Numbered from the stretch's first letter, positions 48,205 to 57,194 are shown. The stretch is 64,000 nt of DNA from JAFARZ01 sp035651595 (GCA_035651595.1 DASRFJ010000354.1:15178-79177), one strand, 5' to 3'. The notes: a model not told the origin generated them from the letters alone. A program made the numbers and translations.

Positions 48205-50370
48205 ATGACCGTTGTGCTGGAACGAATGTCGTCGCGCGCGCTGCCAGGTAATCCGTTTCCGCTGGGCGCCACGCCCCGCGACGGAGGCGTCAACTTCGCG
48301 GTAACGTCCGGAATCGCCGAGAGCGTCACGCTCTGCCTGATCAACGACGCCGGCGAGGAGCTTCAGATCGAACTGCCGGACTACGACGCGGGCGTGTGGC
48401 ACGGGTTCGTTCCGGGAGTCCGGCCGGGGCAGGCCTACGGGTACCGGGTCCAGGGTCCCTACGATCGCGCGCAGGGCTTGCGCTGCAACCCGAGCAAGCT
48501 GCTGCTCGACCCCTATGCGCGCGCCGTCAAGGGCTGGGCCGTCTTCGGACCCGAGCTGCTGGACTATGACCTGGAGGATCCGGAATCGCCGAGTTCGCTC
48601 GACTCCGCGAAGTACGTCCCGCTCAGCCTGGTTACCGACAGCTCGTTCAAGTGGGGCGCCGACGAGCACCCGCAGCGCAGCTACGCCGAGACCGTGCTCT
48701 ACGAAGCCCACGTCAAGGGCCTGACCATGCTCCATCCCGGCGTGCCCGAGCGGCTGCGCGGGACCTACGCCGGACTCGGGCACGAGGCGATCATCGAGCA
48801 CCTGACCAGCCTCGGCGTGACGGCGGTCGAGCTGCTGCCGGTCCATCAGAGCATGACCGACGAATTCCTCGTCCAGCGCGGCCTCAGCAACTACTGGGGC
48901 TACAGCACGCTCGGCTTCTTCGCACCGCATCACGCGTACTCCGCCGCGGTGCGGGCCGGCAAGGAGGGCGGCCAGGTCGCCGAGTTCAAGGGCATGGTCA
49001 AGGCGCTGCACCAGGCGGGCATCGAGGTCATCCTCGACGTCGTGTTCAACCACACCGCCGAGGGCGGGCCCGACGGCCCCACGCTGTGCTTCCGCGGCCT
49101 GGACAACCCGGGTTACTACCGGCTGAACCCGGCCGACCCGCGGTACTACTACGACTCGACCGGCACCGGCAACTCGGTGAACGCGGGCAACCCCGTCGTC
49201 CTCCAGATGATCATGGACTCGCTCCGGTACTGGATGACCGAGATGCACGTCGACGGCTTCCGGTTCGACCTCGCCACCACGCTGGCCCGCCAGGAAGGCG
49301 GGTTCAGCCAGCTGTCCGCGTTCTTCGACCTGGTCATGCAGGATCCCGTGGTCTCCCAGGCCAAGCTCATCGCCGAGCCGTGGGACGTGGGGCAGGCGGA
49401 CAGCTACGACGTGGGCAGGTTCCCTTCGCTGTGGCGCGAGTGGAACGGCAAGTACCGCGACAGCATGCGCGACTTCTGGCGCAGCCAGCACATCGGGCTC
49501 GGCGAGTTCGCGACGAGGTTCGCCGGCTCGTCCGACCTCTACGGCGGTAACGGGAACAGCCGCCGCAGGCCCACCGCGTCGGTGAACTTCCTCACCGCGC
49601 ACGACGGCTTCACGCTCCGGGACCTCGTGTCGTACAACGGCAAGCACAACGAGGCGAACGGCGAGGCCAACATGGACGGCGCCGGTGACAACCGCTCCTG
49701 GAACTGCGGCGCCGAGGGCGACACCGCCGATCCCGAGGTGCTCGCGCTGCGCGCTCGCCAGTCCCGCGCGATGCTCACCACGCTCATGCTGTCGTTCGGC
49801 GTCCCGATGATGCTGAGCGGTGACGAGCTCGGCAACAGCCAGCAGGGCAACAACAACGCGTACTGCCAGGACAACGTGATTTCGTGGCTGGACTGGTCGA
49901 ACACGGACACCGAGATGCTGGAGTACACCAGGAACCTGGTGAAGTTCCGGGAGTCGCACCCGGTGTTCCGCCGCCGCAGGTTCCTCACCGGCGCCGAGGC
50001 GGACGAACTCGAGTGGTTCACGCCGACCGGGACGCCGATGACTCAGGAGAACTGGGCTGACCAGGAGGCGCTCGCGCTGGCCATCTACCTGGACGGCGCC
50101 GACGACCCGGATCCCGCACCGGACGGGTCGCCGCTGCTGGACGACGACTTCATCGTCATGGTCAACGCGTGGTGGCAGCCGCTGGAGTTCACCATCCCGC
50201 AGACGATCCCGGACCAGCGCTGGGTCGCCGAGATCAACAGCTACGATCCGGCCGAGCCGGCCAGCGCACCCGAACGGCACGCGGGCGACACCGTCACCGT
50301 CGGACCGCGGTCCATCGCGGTGCTCCGCGGTCCGCGCGCCGTGATCCCCCGGCAGAAGAGGAACAGGTAG
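48205..50370 (+). CDS. glgX: Glycogen debranching enzyme GlgX-type (GH13 isoamylase)
   Basis: A 721-residue enzyme hydrolyzing alpha-1,6 branches in glycogen or oligosaccharides. The N-terminal CBM48 part (GNPFPLGATPRDGGVNFAV) is followed by the GH13 barrel: DVVFNHTAEGG, MHVDGFRFDLATTLAR with the nucleophile Asp, LIAEPWDVG with the acid Glu, and FLTAHDGFTLRDLVSYNGKHNEANGE with the third Asp. I chose the ATG at 48205 (MTVVLERMSSRALPGN), preceded by GGGGGAAAGG. Length is usual for GlgX/TreX. Confidence 0.94.
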   Translation: MTVVLERMSSRALPGNPFPLGATPRDGGVNFAVTSGIAESVTLCLINDAGEELQIELPDYDAGVWHGFVPGVRPGQAYGYRVQGPYDRAQGLRCNPSKLLLDPYARAVKGWAVFGPELLDYDLEDPESPSSLDSAKYVPLSLVTDSSFKWGADEHPQRSYAETVLYEAHVKGLTMLHPGVPERLRGTYAGLGHEAIIEHLTSLGVTAVELLPVHQSMTDEFLVQRGLSNYWGYSTLGFFAPHHAYSAAVRAGKEGGQVAEFKGMVKALHQAGIEVILDVVFNHTAEGGPDGPTLCFRGLDNPGYYRLNPADPRYYYDSTGTGNSVNAGNPVVLQMIMDSLRYWMTEMHVDGFRFDLATTLARQEGGFSQLSAFFDLVMQDPVVSQAKLIAEPWDVGQADSYDVGRFPSLWREWNGKYRDSMRDFWRSQHIGLGEFATRFAGSSDLYGGNGNSRRRPTASVNFLTAHDGFTLRDLVSYNGKHNEANGEANMDGAGDNRSWNCGAEGDTADPEVLALRARQSRAMLTTLMLSFGVPMMLSGDELGNSQQGNNNAYCQDNVISWLDWSNTDTEMLEYTRNLVKFRESHPVFRRRRFLTGAEADELEWFTPTGTPMTQENWADQEALALAIYLDGADDPDPAPDGSPLLDDDFIVMVNAWWQPLEFTIPQTIPDQRWVAEINSYDPAEPASAPERHAGDTVTVGPRSIAVLRGPRAVIPRQKRNR

Positions 50371-50387
50371 CGACACAGAGGACGGTT

Positions 50388-50407
50388 TCTCTGACTAAAG
50401 TCAGAGA
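50388..50407. promoter_or_regulatory. Perfect palindromic operator touching the MarR-GNAT start codon
   Basis: TCTCTGACTAAAGTCAGAGA is a 9-bp-arm inverted repeat with a 2-base centre, ending directly before the ATG at 50408. It replaces any ribosome-binding site. The GACT-nn-AGTC core resembles MarR-family sites, so the encoded regulator probably binds its own start region. Confidence 0.65.
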
Positions 50408-51298
50408 ATGGATCAGGTCCTGATCGGCTCGGTGCGGCAGTTCAACCGCACGCTCACCCAGCGAATCGGTGCCCTCGACGACTCGTTCCTGTCCCGCGGC
50501 CGGCCGCTGGGGCAGGCGCGGGTGCTCTGGGAAATCAGCCCCGCCGGGACCCGGGTACGGGCGCTGCGGTCCCGGCTGGGCCTCGACTCCGGGTACCTCA
50601 GCCGCATGCTGCGGGCGCTCGAGGCCGAGGGCCTGGTCGTCACCAGCGCGGATCCGGGCGACCGGCGGGTGCGCACCGTCCGGCTGACCGAGGCCGGCCT
50701 GGCCGAACGTGCCGAGCTGGACCGCCGCTCCGACGAGCAGGCGGTCGCGATCCTGAACCCGCTCACCGGCCCGCAACGCGAGCGTCTCGCCGCCGTGCTG
50801 GACGAGGCCCGGCGGCTGCTTACCGCGTCGATGATCCACGTCGCCGTCACAGACCCCCGCCAGCCCGCCGCACGGTACTGCTTGCGGGCGTACTTCGCCG
50901 AGCTGTCCCGTCGTTTCGACGGCGGCTTCGATCCGCGGCACAGCATACCGGCCGACGACCAGGACCTCACCCCGCCCGCCGGGGTGCTGCTGGTCGCGAC
51001 GCTGAACGGCGATCCCGCTGGCTGCGCCGCGGTCAAGTACCACGGGGACGAGCCGGCGGAGGTCAAGCGCATGTGGGTCTCCCCCGCCGCGCGTGGGCTC
51101 GGGCTCGGCCGCCGCCTGCTGGCCGAGCTGGAGGCGCATGCCGCGACGCTCGGCGTGCGCACCCTGCGCCTGGAGACCAACCAGGCCCTCACCGAAGCGA
51201 TCGGGCTGTACCGGTCGGCCGGATATCGCGAGGTGGCGGCCTTCAGCCAGGAACACTACGCGCACCACTGGTTCGAAAAAACACTCGGGCCTGCTTGA
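50408..51298 (+). CDS. MarR-GNAT fusion protein
   Basis: A 296-residue protein with an N-terminal winged-helix MarR domain (about residues 1-140: LGQARVLWEISPAGTRVRALRSRLGLDSGYLSRMLRALEAEGLVV) and a C-terminal GNAT N-acetyltransferase (about 150-292: EVKRMWVSPAARGLGLGRRLLAELEAHAATLG, TLRLETNQALTEAIGLYRSAGYRE). The Q/RxxGxG/A acetyl-CoA motif is RGLGLG. It is a one-protein sensor, regulator and acetylase, with an operator at its start codon suggesting autoregulation and a leaderless or nearly leaderless transcript. Confidence 0.9.
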   Translation: MDQVLIGSVRQFNRTLTQRIGALDDSFLSRGRPLGQARVLWEISPAGTRVRALRSRLGLDSGYLSRMLRALEAEGLVVTSADPGDRRVRTVRLTEAGLAERAELDRRSDEQAVAILNPLTGPQRERLAAVLDEARRLLTASMIHVAVTDPRQPAARYCLRAYFAELSRRFDGGFDPRHSIPADDQDLTPPAGVLLVATLNGDPAGCAAVKYHGDEPAEVKRMWVSPAARGLGLGRRLLAELEAHAATLGVRTLRLETNQALTEAIGLYRSAGYREVAAFSQEHYAHHWFEKTLGPA

Positions 51299-51371
51299 AT
51301 TTTGAACCGTGGGCCCCCCGGATACGTGATCAAAGGAGGAGAGAAAATAACAGCTTAAGGGAGATATAACA

Positions 51372-51878
51372 ATGCGTTCCAAGCTCATCGGGCTTGCCGG
51401 AATGGCCGCGATCGGGCTGCTCGCCTCGGCCTGCTCCAGCTCCTCACCGAGCTCCACCGGAAGCGGGACCACCTCCGGTAGCGGCACCAGCTCATCAGCC
51501 GCCGCCGGCTCGGCCACGATCAAGACCACCTCCATCGGCGGCCAGACCGTCCTCACCAACGCCGGCGGACTCACCCTCTACTGGTTCGTCCCCGACACCT
51601 CCACCAAATCCAACTGCAACGGCAGCTGCGCCACCTACTGGCCACCCGTCAAGGGACCCGCCACCGCCGGCTCCGGCGTCACCGGCACCCTCGGCACGAT
51701 CACCCGCGCCGATGGCAGCACCCAGGCCACCTATGACGGCCATCCCCTCTACACCTACGCCGCCGACACCGCACCCGGCCAGGACAAGGGCAACAACCTC
51801 AACGTCTCCGGCGGCGTCTGGCACGACATGACCGCATCCGGAAGCCAAGCCGGATCTGGCGGCGGCGGGGGTTACTAG
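51372..51878 (+). CDS. COG4315-type lipoprotein
   Basis: A 168-residue lipoprotein. The signal peptide ends in the lipobox LLASAC, with Cys21 as the lipidated residue, followed by a Ser/Thr/Gly linker. The COG4315/secreted-repeat domain has NAGGLTLYWFVPDTSTKSNC, CNGSCATYWPPVKGPATAG, ADGSTQATYDGHPLYTYAAD and GNNLNVSGGVWHDM. The C-x3-C pair may form a disulfide or bind a cofactor. The tail is a Gly run with a terminal Tyr. AGGGAG precedes the ATG. It neighbours a gene with the same domain fused to an anti-sigma zinc finger. Confidence 0.88.
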   Translation: MRSKLIGLAGMAAIGLLASACSSSSPSSTGSGTTSGSGTSSSAAAGSATIKTTSIGGQTVLTNAGGLTLYWFVPDTSTKSNCNGSCATYWPPVKGPATAGSGVTGTLGTITRADGSTQATYDGHPLYTYAADTAPGQDKGNNLNVSGGVWHDMTASGSQAGSGGGGGY

Positions 51879-51896
51879 TAGCCGCACCGGAGTGCG

Positions 51897-52595
51897 ATGG
51901 ACGAGTGTACGAGCGTTCGCAACGAACTGGGCGTTTACCTGGTCGGTGCGATTACCCCGGCCGACCGCGCCAGGGTCGCGCGGCACCTGCCTTGCTGCGA
52001 ACGGTGCCGGGACGAGGTGGCCGGCCTGGCCGCGCTGCCCGGCCTGCTGCGCAGGCAGCCGGCGGAGCCTGGCGAGCCAGCCATGAACCCGGATCCGCCG
52101 GGCGCCTTTCCCGGGAGCCTGGCCAGCCGCGTCGCGCGGCGGCGGCGCACCCGGCTGTGGCTGACCACCGCCGCGGTCACCTCGCTCGCCGCGGCGGCCG
52201 GCGCCGGATGGGCAACGGCGGCGCGTAATCCGCCGCCGGGCCGGGCACCCGCCGCGGCCCTGCTCGGGACGAGACGGATCGGTGGTGTGCGCGTGCTCAC
52301 CGACGCTCAGGGGCTCACCGTGTACTGGTTCGCGCCAGACAAGGGGACGGCCTCCCTCTGCGCCGGCACCTGCGCCGCGCAGTGGCCGCCGGTACCCGGG
52401 CCGGTCCACGCGGGAGCCGGTGTGCCAGGGACGCTCGGGACAATCACCCGTCCCGACGGCATGGTGCAGGCCACCTGGGACGGGCATCCCCTTTACACCG
52501 CCACCCTGGACACCACACCCGGCCAGGCCAACGGCAACAACCTGGATATCTCGGGCGGCATCTGGCACGAATGCGCGGCAGCGGAGTTAGTCTGA
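51897..52595 (+). CDS. Anti-sigma-like zinc-finger protein with an extracytoplasmic COG4315 domain
   Basis: A 232-residue membrane protein. The N-terminal zf-HC2-like domain reads MDECTSVRNELGVYLVGAI and RVARHLPCCERCRDEVAGL, with the H-x3-C-x2-C zinc pattern. One membrane span follows (about residues 80-100, LWLTTAAVTSLAAAAGAGWA). The extracytoplasmic part is a COG4315 unit (GGVRVLTDAQGLTVYWFAPDKG, LCAGTCAAQWPPV, DGHPLYTATLDTT, GNNLDISGGIWHEC). It starts 19 bases after the COG4315 lipoprotein. No adjacent sigma gene is seen, though unlinked partners are possible. This fusion is unusual. Confidence 0.8.
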   Translation: MDECTSVRNELGVYLVGAITPADRARVARHLPCCERCRDEVAGLAALPGLLRRQPAEPGEPAMNPDPPGAFPGSLASRVARRRRTRLWLTTAAVTSLAAAAGAGWATAARNPPPGRAPAAALLGTRRIGGVRVLTDAQGLTVYWFAPDKGTASLCAGTCAAQWPPVPGPVHAGAGVPGTLGTITRPDGMVQATWDGHPLYTATLDTTPGQANGNNLDISGGIWHECAAAELV

Positions 52596-52600
52596 CCTGC

Positions 52601-52783
52601 GTGACTTCGCTGAGCCAGGTGCCGAGAGTGGGTGTGGTGTGCCGTCCGCAGCTGCCGCCCGAGCGGTTGCGCGAGTTCGTCGAGACGGCCGAGGAGCTTG
52701 GCGTTCGCGATCGCGTCCAGGCGGTGGTGCTGGCATACGAAACCGGCACCGTCGTCCCTGGTGAGCGTCGGGCGGAATACTGA
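52601..52783 (+). pseudogene. N-terminal remnant of an LLM-class flavin oxidoreductase
   Basis: The 60-codon frame begins VTSLSQVPRVGVVCRPQLPP and continues ERLREFVETAEELGV, matching the first strand and helix of luciferase-like monooxygenases. The following 25 residues (RVQAVVLAYETGTVVPGERR) do not continue the family, and the usual about 300-residue barrel is absent. The GTG at 52601 is 6 bases after the preceding stop. It may be expressed as a short peptide but looks truncated. Confidence 0.5.
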
Positions 52784-52787
52784 GGCC

Positions 52788-53660
52788 ATGTCATCATTGC
52801 TCGCACCGGACGCGTCGCTGGAACGGCTCTACACGGGCACCGAGTGGGGCGAGGGGCCGGTCTGGCTGCCCGAGGCCGGCGCGCTGCGCTGGAGCGACAT
52901 CCCGAACAACCGGATCATGCAGTATGACGCCGGCACCGGCCGGACGGTCGTCTACCGCACGGACGTCGAGTTCACCAACGGCCGCACGCTCGACCTCGAC
53001 GGCGCGGTCGTGCAGTGCTCCCACGGGCGGCGCGCCGTCGAGCGCGAAGCCGGCGGGCCGCCCGTCGTGCTGGTCGACCGCTGGCAGGGCAAGCGGCTGA
53101 ACTCGCCGAACGACATCGTGGTGGCATCGGACGGTTCGATCTGGTTCACCGACCCCCCGTACGGCATCATCTCCGACCGCGAGGGCCGCGTCGCCGAGCC
53201 GGAGTACGGCGGCTGCTACGTGTTCCGCTTCGACGAGCGCAGCGGCGAGATCACCCCGGTGGTGACCGACATGATCCACCCGAACGGGCTGGCATTCGCG
53301 CCGGACGAGCGGATCTTGTACGTCTCCGACACCTCGTGGGTGCGGGACAGATCCGACCCCCGGCACATCCGCGCCTATGACGTCGTCGACGGCACCTGCG
53401 TGAACGGGCGGGTCTTCGCCGAGTTCGACGTCGGCTGGCCGGACGGTTTCCGGGTGGACGAGGCAGGGCGGGTGTGGAGCTCGTCGGGGGACGGCGTGCG
53501 GGTGTTCGCTCCCGACGGGTCGCTCCTGCTGCACATCCCGGTGCCGGAGCGGATCGGCAACCTGTGCTTCGGCGGTCCCGACGGGCACGACCTCTATATC
53601 GCCGCGACGTCAAGCCTGTACCGGATCACGACGACGGTCAGGAATGCCACACGGCCCTAG
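52788..53660 (+). CDS. SMP-30/gluconolactonase family hydrolase
   Basis: A 290-residue six-bladed propeller lactonase. LYTGTEWGEGPVWLPEAG (metal Glu), RLNSPNDIVVASDGSIWFTDPPYGI (Asn and Asp), HPNGLAFAPDERILYVSDTS (Asn) and WPDGFRVDEAGRVWSSSGDGV (Asp) contain the divalent metal and substrate residues. It probably opens a sugar lactone made by a dehydrogenase. Its 3' end overlaps the rhamnosidase end by 23 bases on the opposite strand, consistent with the sugar locus. Confidence 0.92.
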   Translation: MSSLLAPDASLERLYTGTEWGEGPVWLPEAGALRWSDIPNNRIMQYDAGTGRTVVYRTDVEFTNGRTLDLDGAVVQCSHGRRAVEREAGGPPVVLVDRWQGKRLNSPNDIVVASDGSIWFTDPPYGIISDREGRVAEPEYGGCYVFRFDERSGEITPVVTDMIHPNGLAFAPDERILYVSDTSWVRDRSDPRHIRAYDVVDGTCVNGRVFAEFDVGWPDGFRVDEAGRVWSSSGDGVRVFAPDGSLLLHIPVPERIGNLCFGGPDGHDLYIAATSSLYRITTTVRNATRP

Positions 53661-56226
53661 CGGTGTGCTCGCCCGGACCGAGCGGGCGCGGCGGCTCCCC
53701 CGGCAGGTCGAGCACCGCGCTGGTCCCGGTGGGCACCGCCACCGAGACCTCCAGGTAGCCGTCGCGGATCGCCCACGCGATGCTGACCAGCCCGTACGGT
53801 GACTCATGCGCCGCCGACGCCGCGGTGAGCCCGGCGCCAGGCCGCGGCCGGAAGAGGATCTCGCGGTAGCCGGGCGCGGCGGGCGCGAGACCGGCCACGA
53901 CGCGGTGCAGCCAGTCCCCGATCGAGCCGAGCGCGTAGTGGTTGAACGACGTCATCCGGCCCGGGTTGACCGTGCCGTCGGGCAGCAGGCTGTCCCACCG
54001 CTCCCAGATCGTCGTCGCGCCCTGTAGCACGGGGTACAGCCAGGATGGGCACTCCCGCTCGGTCAGCAGCCGGTACGCGACGTCGACGTGGCCGGTGGCG
54101 GTCAGCGCGTCGGCGATCAGCGGCGTGCCGACGAAGCCGGTGGTGACGCGGTATCCGGCGGCGGTGGCGAGTTCCGCGAGCCGGTCGCCGTATCTGGCTT
54201 TTTCGCCGGGAACCAGGTCGAACACGATCGCCAGCGCGTAGGCGGTCGCGGCGTCGCTGGTCAGGCGGCCCTTGGTGGCCGCGTACCGCGCGGCGAAGGC
54301 GTCGCGGACCTCGCTGGCAATCTCTTCATAACGACGTGCCTGCTTGTCCCGGCCCAGTACTTCGGCCATGGCGGCGACGTGCCGCGCCGACCAGCCGAAA
54401 TACGCCGTCGCGACCAGGTAACGGTCGGTCTGGCCGGCCGCGGGGTCTTCGGGCGGCGCGGCCGGGTCGAGCCAGTCGCCGAGCTGAAATCCCTGGTCCC
54501 AGATCCGGTCGTGGCCTGCCAAGGTTGTTACCAGATCGACCCAGCGGCGGGCGCTCTCGTACTGTGCGGCCAGGATGCCGGGGTCGCCGAAGCGCTGGTA
54601 CAGCGTCCACGGGACGAGGACCGCGGCGTCGCCCCAGGCGGCACCGGGCCGGATCGGCGTCCACTTCTCATGCGCCGGGATCACCGGCACGTACCACGGG
54701 ACCGTGCCGTCCGGCAGTTGCTCGATCGCGACGTCGGTGAGCCAGGACGCGAGCATCCCGGCGCAGTCGTACAGGAAGCTGGCCGTGGGTGCGAACACCT
54801 GGATGTCGCCGGTCCAGCCGACCCGCTCGTCGCGCTGCGGGCAGTCGGTGGGGATGTCGAGGAAGTTGCCGCGCATGCTCCACACGATGTTCTCGTGCAG
54901 GCGGTTCAGCAGCTCGTCCGAGCACTCGAACCAGCCGGTCCGGCGCATGTCGGTGTGATAGACGCGGGCTGTGACGTTGCCGTCGGCCGCCGCTTGGGCG
55001 AGGTCGCCGGGCCAGCCCGTCACCTCGAGGTACCGGAAACCGTGGAAGGTGAAGCGCGGCTCCCACTCCTGCGGTGTCGCGCTGCCGTTCAGCACGTAGG
55101 TGTCGGTGGATTCGGCGCTGCGCAGCGTGCGGGTGTAAAGCTCGCCGTCCTGCAGCACCTCGGCGGTGCGCATCGTGACGATCGTGCCGCGTTCGCCGGT
55201 TACTTTGATCCGCGGCCGGCCGACCAGGTTCTGGCCGAAGTCGAGGATCTGCCGTCCGCTCGGCGAGGTCAGCACCTTCACGGCCGGCACCTCGTCGGTG
55301 CACCGGACCGGGGGTCCGGTGGGGGCGACCAGCGTGGCCGGGTCGCGGTGGCTGACGGTTACCGGGGTCCACCCGGTCAGGTCGTGGCCAGGTCGCGACC
55401 AGCCCGGCCGCTCCTCGCGGGCGTCGTAGCGCTCGCCGTCGTAGTTGCCGGTCCGCAGGATCGGGCTGGGCGACGCCAGCCATTCGCTGTCCGTGGCGAC
55501 GATCTGGACGCGGCCGTCCGCGAACCGCACTTCAAGCTGGCCGATGAACGACAGGTCGCCGCCGAACAGGTTGCGGAAACCGCCGTACCAGCCGAGCCGG
55601 CCGCGGTACCAGCCGTCGCCGAGCCAGGCACCGATCGCGTTGGCGCCAGTGCGCAGGTACGACGTCACGTCGTAGGTGTAATAGCGCAGGCGTCTGGGGT
55701 AGACGGTCCAGCCCGGGGACATCGCGTCGTCGCCCACGCGGTTGCCGTTGATCTCGGCCTCGTACAGGCCGTGGGCCGTCGCGTAGAGGCGGGCCTGGAC
55801 GGGTTGCCCGTCCAGGTGGAATTCGCGGCGGACGATGGCGGGGCGGCGGTCGTCTGAGTCGTGGTCTTCGGGCCAGGCGGCGCCGACCGGCACGGCCCGC
55901 CAGTCGGCGGGGTCGAGCAGCCCGGCTTCGAAGATCGTGGGGTGGCTCCACGGGCCGAAGGTGTGCTCCTGCCCGGCCACCCGGACGCGGATCGCGATCC
56001 GCTCACGGGACCGGAGCGGGTCTCCCGGCCAGGGCACGAGCACCTGGTCGTTCGAGCTGACCTGAGCGACGGCCGTGCCCGTGTCGCGGGTCAGCTCGAT
56101 TTCGTAGGCGCTCTGCCGCCAGGCGGGCGGCGCCGAGACCGTCCAGGACAGCCGGGGGCGGCGCTCACCGATGCCCAACGGCTGGCGATGATGCTCCACC
56201 GTCGGCGCGCCGGGGATCGCCTGCAT
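53638..56226 (-). CDS. Alpha-L-rhamnosidase (GH78)
   Basis: An 862-residue GH78 enzyme: an N-terminal beta domain beginning APTVEHHRQPLGIGERRPRLSW, a jelly-roll carbohydrate-binding region, an (alpha/alpha)6 catalytic domain with FLDIPTDCPQRDERVGWTGD holding catalytic acidic residues, GATTIWERWDS (another Glu), and a C-terminal beta sandwich ending VWHS. The ATG at 56226 follows GGCGGAAAG; the earlier GTG at 56292 lies inside the operator and ahead of the probable transcript start. No signal peptide is visible, so it may act on imported rhamnosides. It is divergent from an NAD-dependent epimerase. Confidence 0.93.
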   Translation of the reverse strand: MQAIPGAPTVEHHRQPLGIGERRPRLSWTVSAPPAWRQSAYEIELTRDTGTAVAQVSSNDQVLVPWPGDPLRSRERIAIRVRVAGQEHTFGPWSHPTIFEAGLLDPADWRAVPVGAAWPEDHDSDDRRPAIVRREFHLDGQPVQARLYATAHGLYEAEINGNRVGDDAMSPGWTVYPRRLRYYTYDVTSYLRTGANAIGAWLGDGWYRGRLGWYGGFRNLFGGDLSFIGQLEVRFADGRVQIVATDSEWLASPSPILRTGNYDGERYDAREERPGWSRPGHDLTGWTPVTVSHRDPATLVAPTGPPVRCTDEVPAVKVLTSPSGRQILDFGQNLVGRPRIKVTGERGTIVTMRTAEVLQDGELYTRTLRSAESTDTYVLNGSATPQEWEPRFTFHGFRYLEVTGWPGDLAQAAADGNVTARVYHTDMRRTGWFECSDELLNRLHENIVWSMRGNFLDIPTDCPQRDERVGWTGDIQVFAPTASFLYDCAGMLASWLTDVAIEQLPDGTVPWYVPVIPAHEKWTPIRPGAAWGDAAVLVPWTLYQRFGDPGILAAQYESARRWVDLVTTLAGHDRIWDQGFQLGDWLDPAAPPEDPAAGQTDRYLVATAYFGWSARHVAAMAEVLGRDKQARRYEEIASEVRDAFAARYAATKGRLTSDAATAYALAIVFDLVPGEKARYGDRLAELATAAGYRVTTGFVGTPLIADALTATGHVDVAYRLLTERECPSWLYPVLQGATTIWERWDSLLPDGTVNPGRMTSFNHYALGSIGDWLHRVVAGLAPAAPGYREILFRPRPGAGLTAASAAHESPYGLVSIAWAIRDGYLEVSVAVPTGTSAVLDLPGEPPRPLGPGEHTARAVWHS

Positions 56227-56271
56227 CCGCTTTCCGCCACCTTCCGCTCGGCCATCCGCCCTGCTCGATAT

Positions 56272-56299
56272 ATGGTAGCGATCAATTGACACGTTTCAA
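56272..56299 (-). promoter_or_regulatory. LacI-type operator overlapping the rhamnosidase promoter
   Basis: TTGACACGTTTCAA (plus-strand 56286-56299) is a near-perfect palindrome centred on ACGT, resembling LacI-family operators. On the minus strand the same region reads TTGAAA (56299-56294), then 16 bases, then TACCAT (56277-56272), a credible promoter for the rhamnosidase. A repressor here would also affect the divergent epimerase gene. No LacI gene lies in the window. Confidence 0.6.
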
Positions 56300-56329
56300 C
56301 CCCTATGCGAGGACGGAGGAAGGGCGGAC

Positions 56330-57184
56330 ATGCGGATCGCGGTTACCGGCAGCTCGGGCACGCTCGGCCGGCCGGCGGTGTCGCTGCTGCGCGCTCAGGG
56401 CCACGACATGCTCGGCCTCGATATGCACGGCGAACCCGGGTTCGGCTTCACCAGGGTCGACCTGACCGATTACGGCCAGGCGCTGGACGCGCTGCTCGGG
56501 ATCACGGCCCGGCACGCCGGCCTCGACGCCCTGGTGCATCTGGCGGCGATCCCCGTCAACGGGCTGGTGCCGGACGCCGCGCTGTTCCAGCAGAACATGA
56601 CCGCCACGTTCAACGTGCTGCACGCCGCGTTCCGCGCTGGCATCCGGGTGATCGTGTACGCGTCCAGCATCAACGTGCTCGGGTTCCCGTTCGCGGAGCC
56701 GCCCGCGTACCTGCCGCTCGACGAGGACTCCCCGACCCGGGCCAACAACACCTACGGCCTGGCGAAGGTCGCCGAGGAGGCGATCGCCGCGCAATTGGTC
56801 CGCTGGCGGCCGGAGCTGAGCATTACAGCGTTGCGTTTCACCAATGTCGTTCAGCAGGGTGAGTACCAAGGTTTCGCCGCGCGGCACACCGATCCTGCCT
56901 ACCGCCGGGACCTGGTGTGGAGTTACGTGGACGCGCGAGACGGCGCGACCGCGATCTCGCTGGGCCTGTCGCGAGGTTTGCCCGGCTTCCGGGCGTACAA
57001 CATCGCCGCGTCCGACACCGGCCTGTCGATCCCGAGCCGCGAGCTGGCCGGCCGCGCGTTCCCCGGCGTGCCGCTGCGGGAGACCGGCGAGTTCGAGACG
57101 CTGATGTCCATCGGCCGGGCGCGCGCCGAACTCGGCTACGAGCCCGAGCACCTCTGGCGCGCCGAGCTGGAAGCGACGTCATGA
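56330..57184 (+). CDS. NAD-dependent epimerase/dehydratase family protein
   Basis: A 284-residue extended SDR: MRIAVTGSSGTLGRPAV (nucleotide loop), LVHLAAIPVNG, YASSINVLG, the catalytic Tyr-Lys pair in NNTYGLAKVAEEAI, and a sugar-binding C-terminus. Divergence from the GH78 gene over a shared operator suggests a role in rhamnose or uronate metabolism, perhaps a sugar dehydrogenase; the exact substrate is unknown. GGAGGAAGGG precedes the ATG. Confidence 0.85.
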   Translation: MRIAVTGSSGTLGRPAVSLLRAQGHDMLGLDMHGEPGFGFTRVDLTDYGQALDALLGITARHAGLDALVHLAAIPVNGLVPDAALFQQNMTATFNVLHAAFRAGIRVIVYASSINVLGFPFAEPPAYLPLDEDSPTRANNTYGLAKVAEEAIAAQLVRWRPELSITALRFTNVVQQGEYQGFAARHTDPAYRRDLVWSYVDARDGATAISLGLSRGLPGFRAYNIAASDTGLSIPSRELAGRAFPGVPLRETGEFETLMSIGRARAELGYEPEHLWRAELEATS

Positions 57185-57194
57185 TCGTTTCGAA

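Noticed and set aside
47808..48344. Minus-strand frame of 178 residues in the gene-free stretch before glgX
   Set aside because: It runs through the perfect terminator hairpin and into the glgX start, has no ribosome site and no family pattern.
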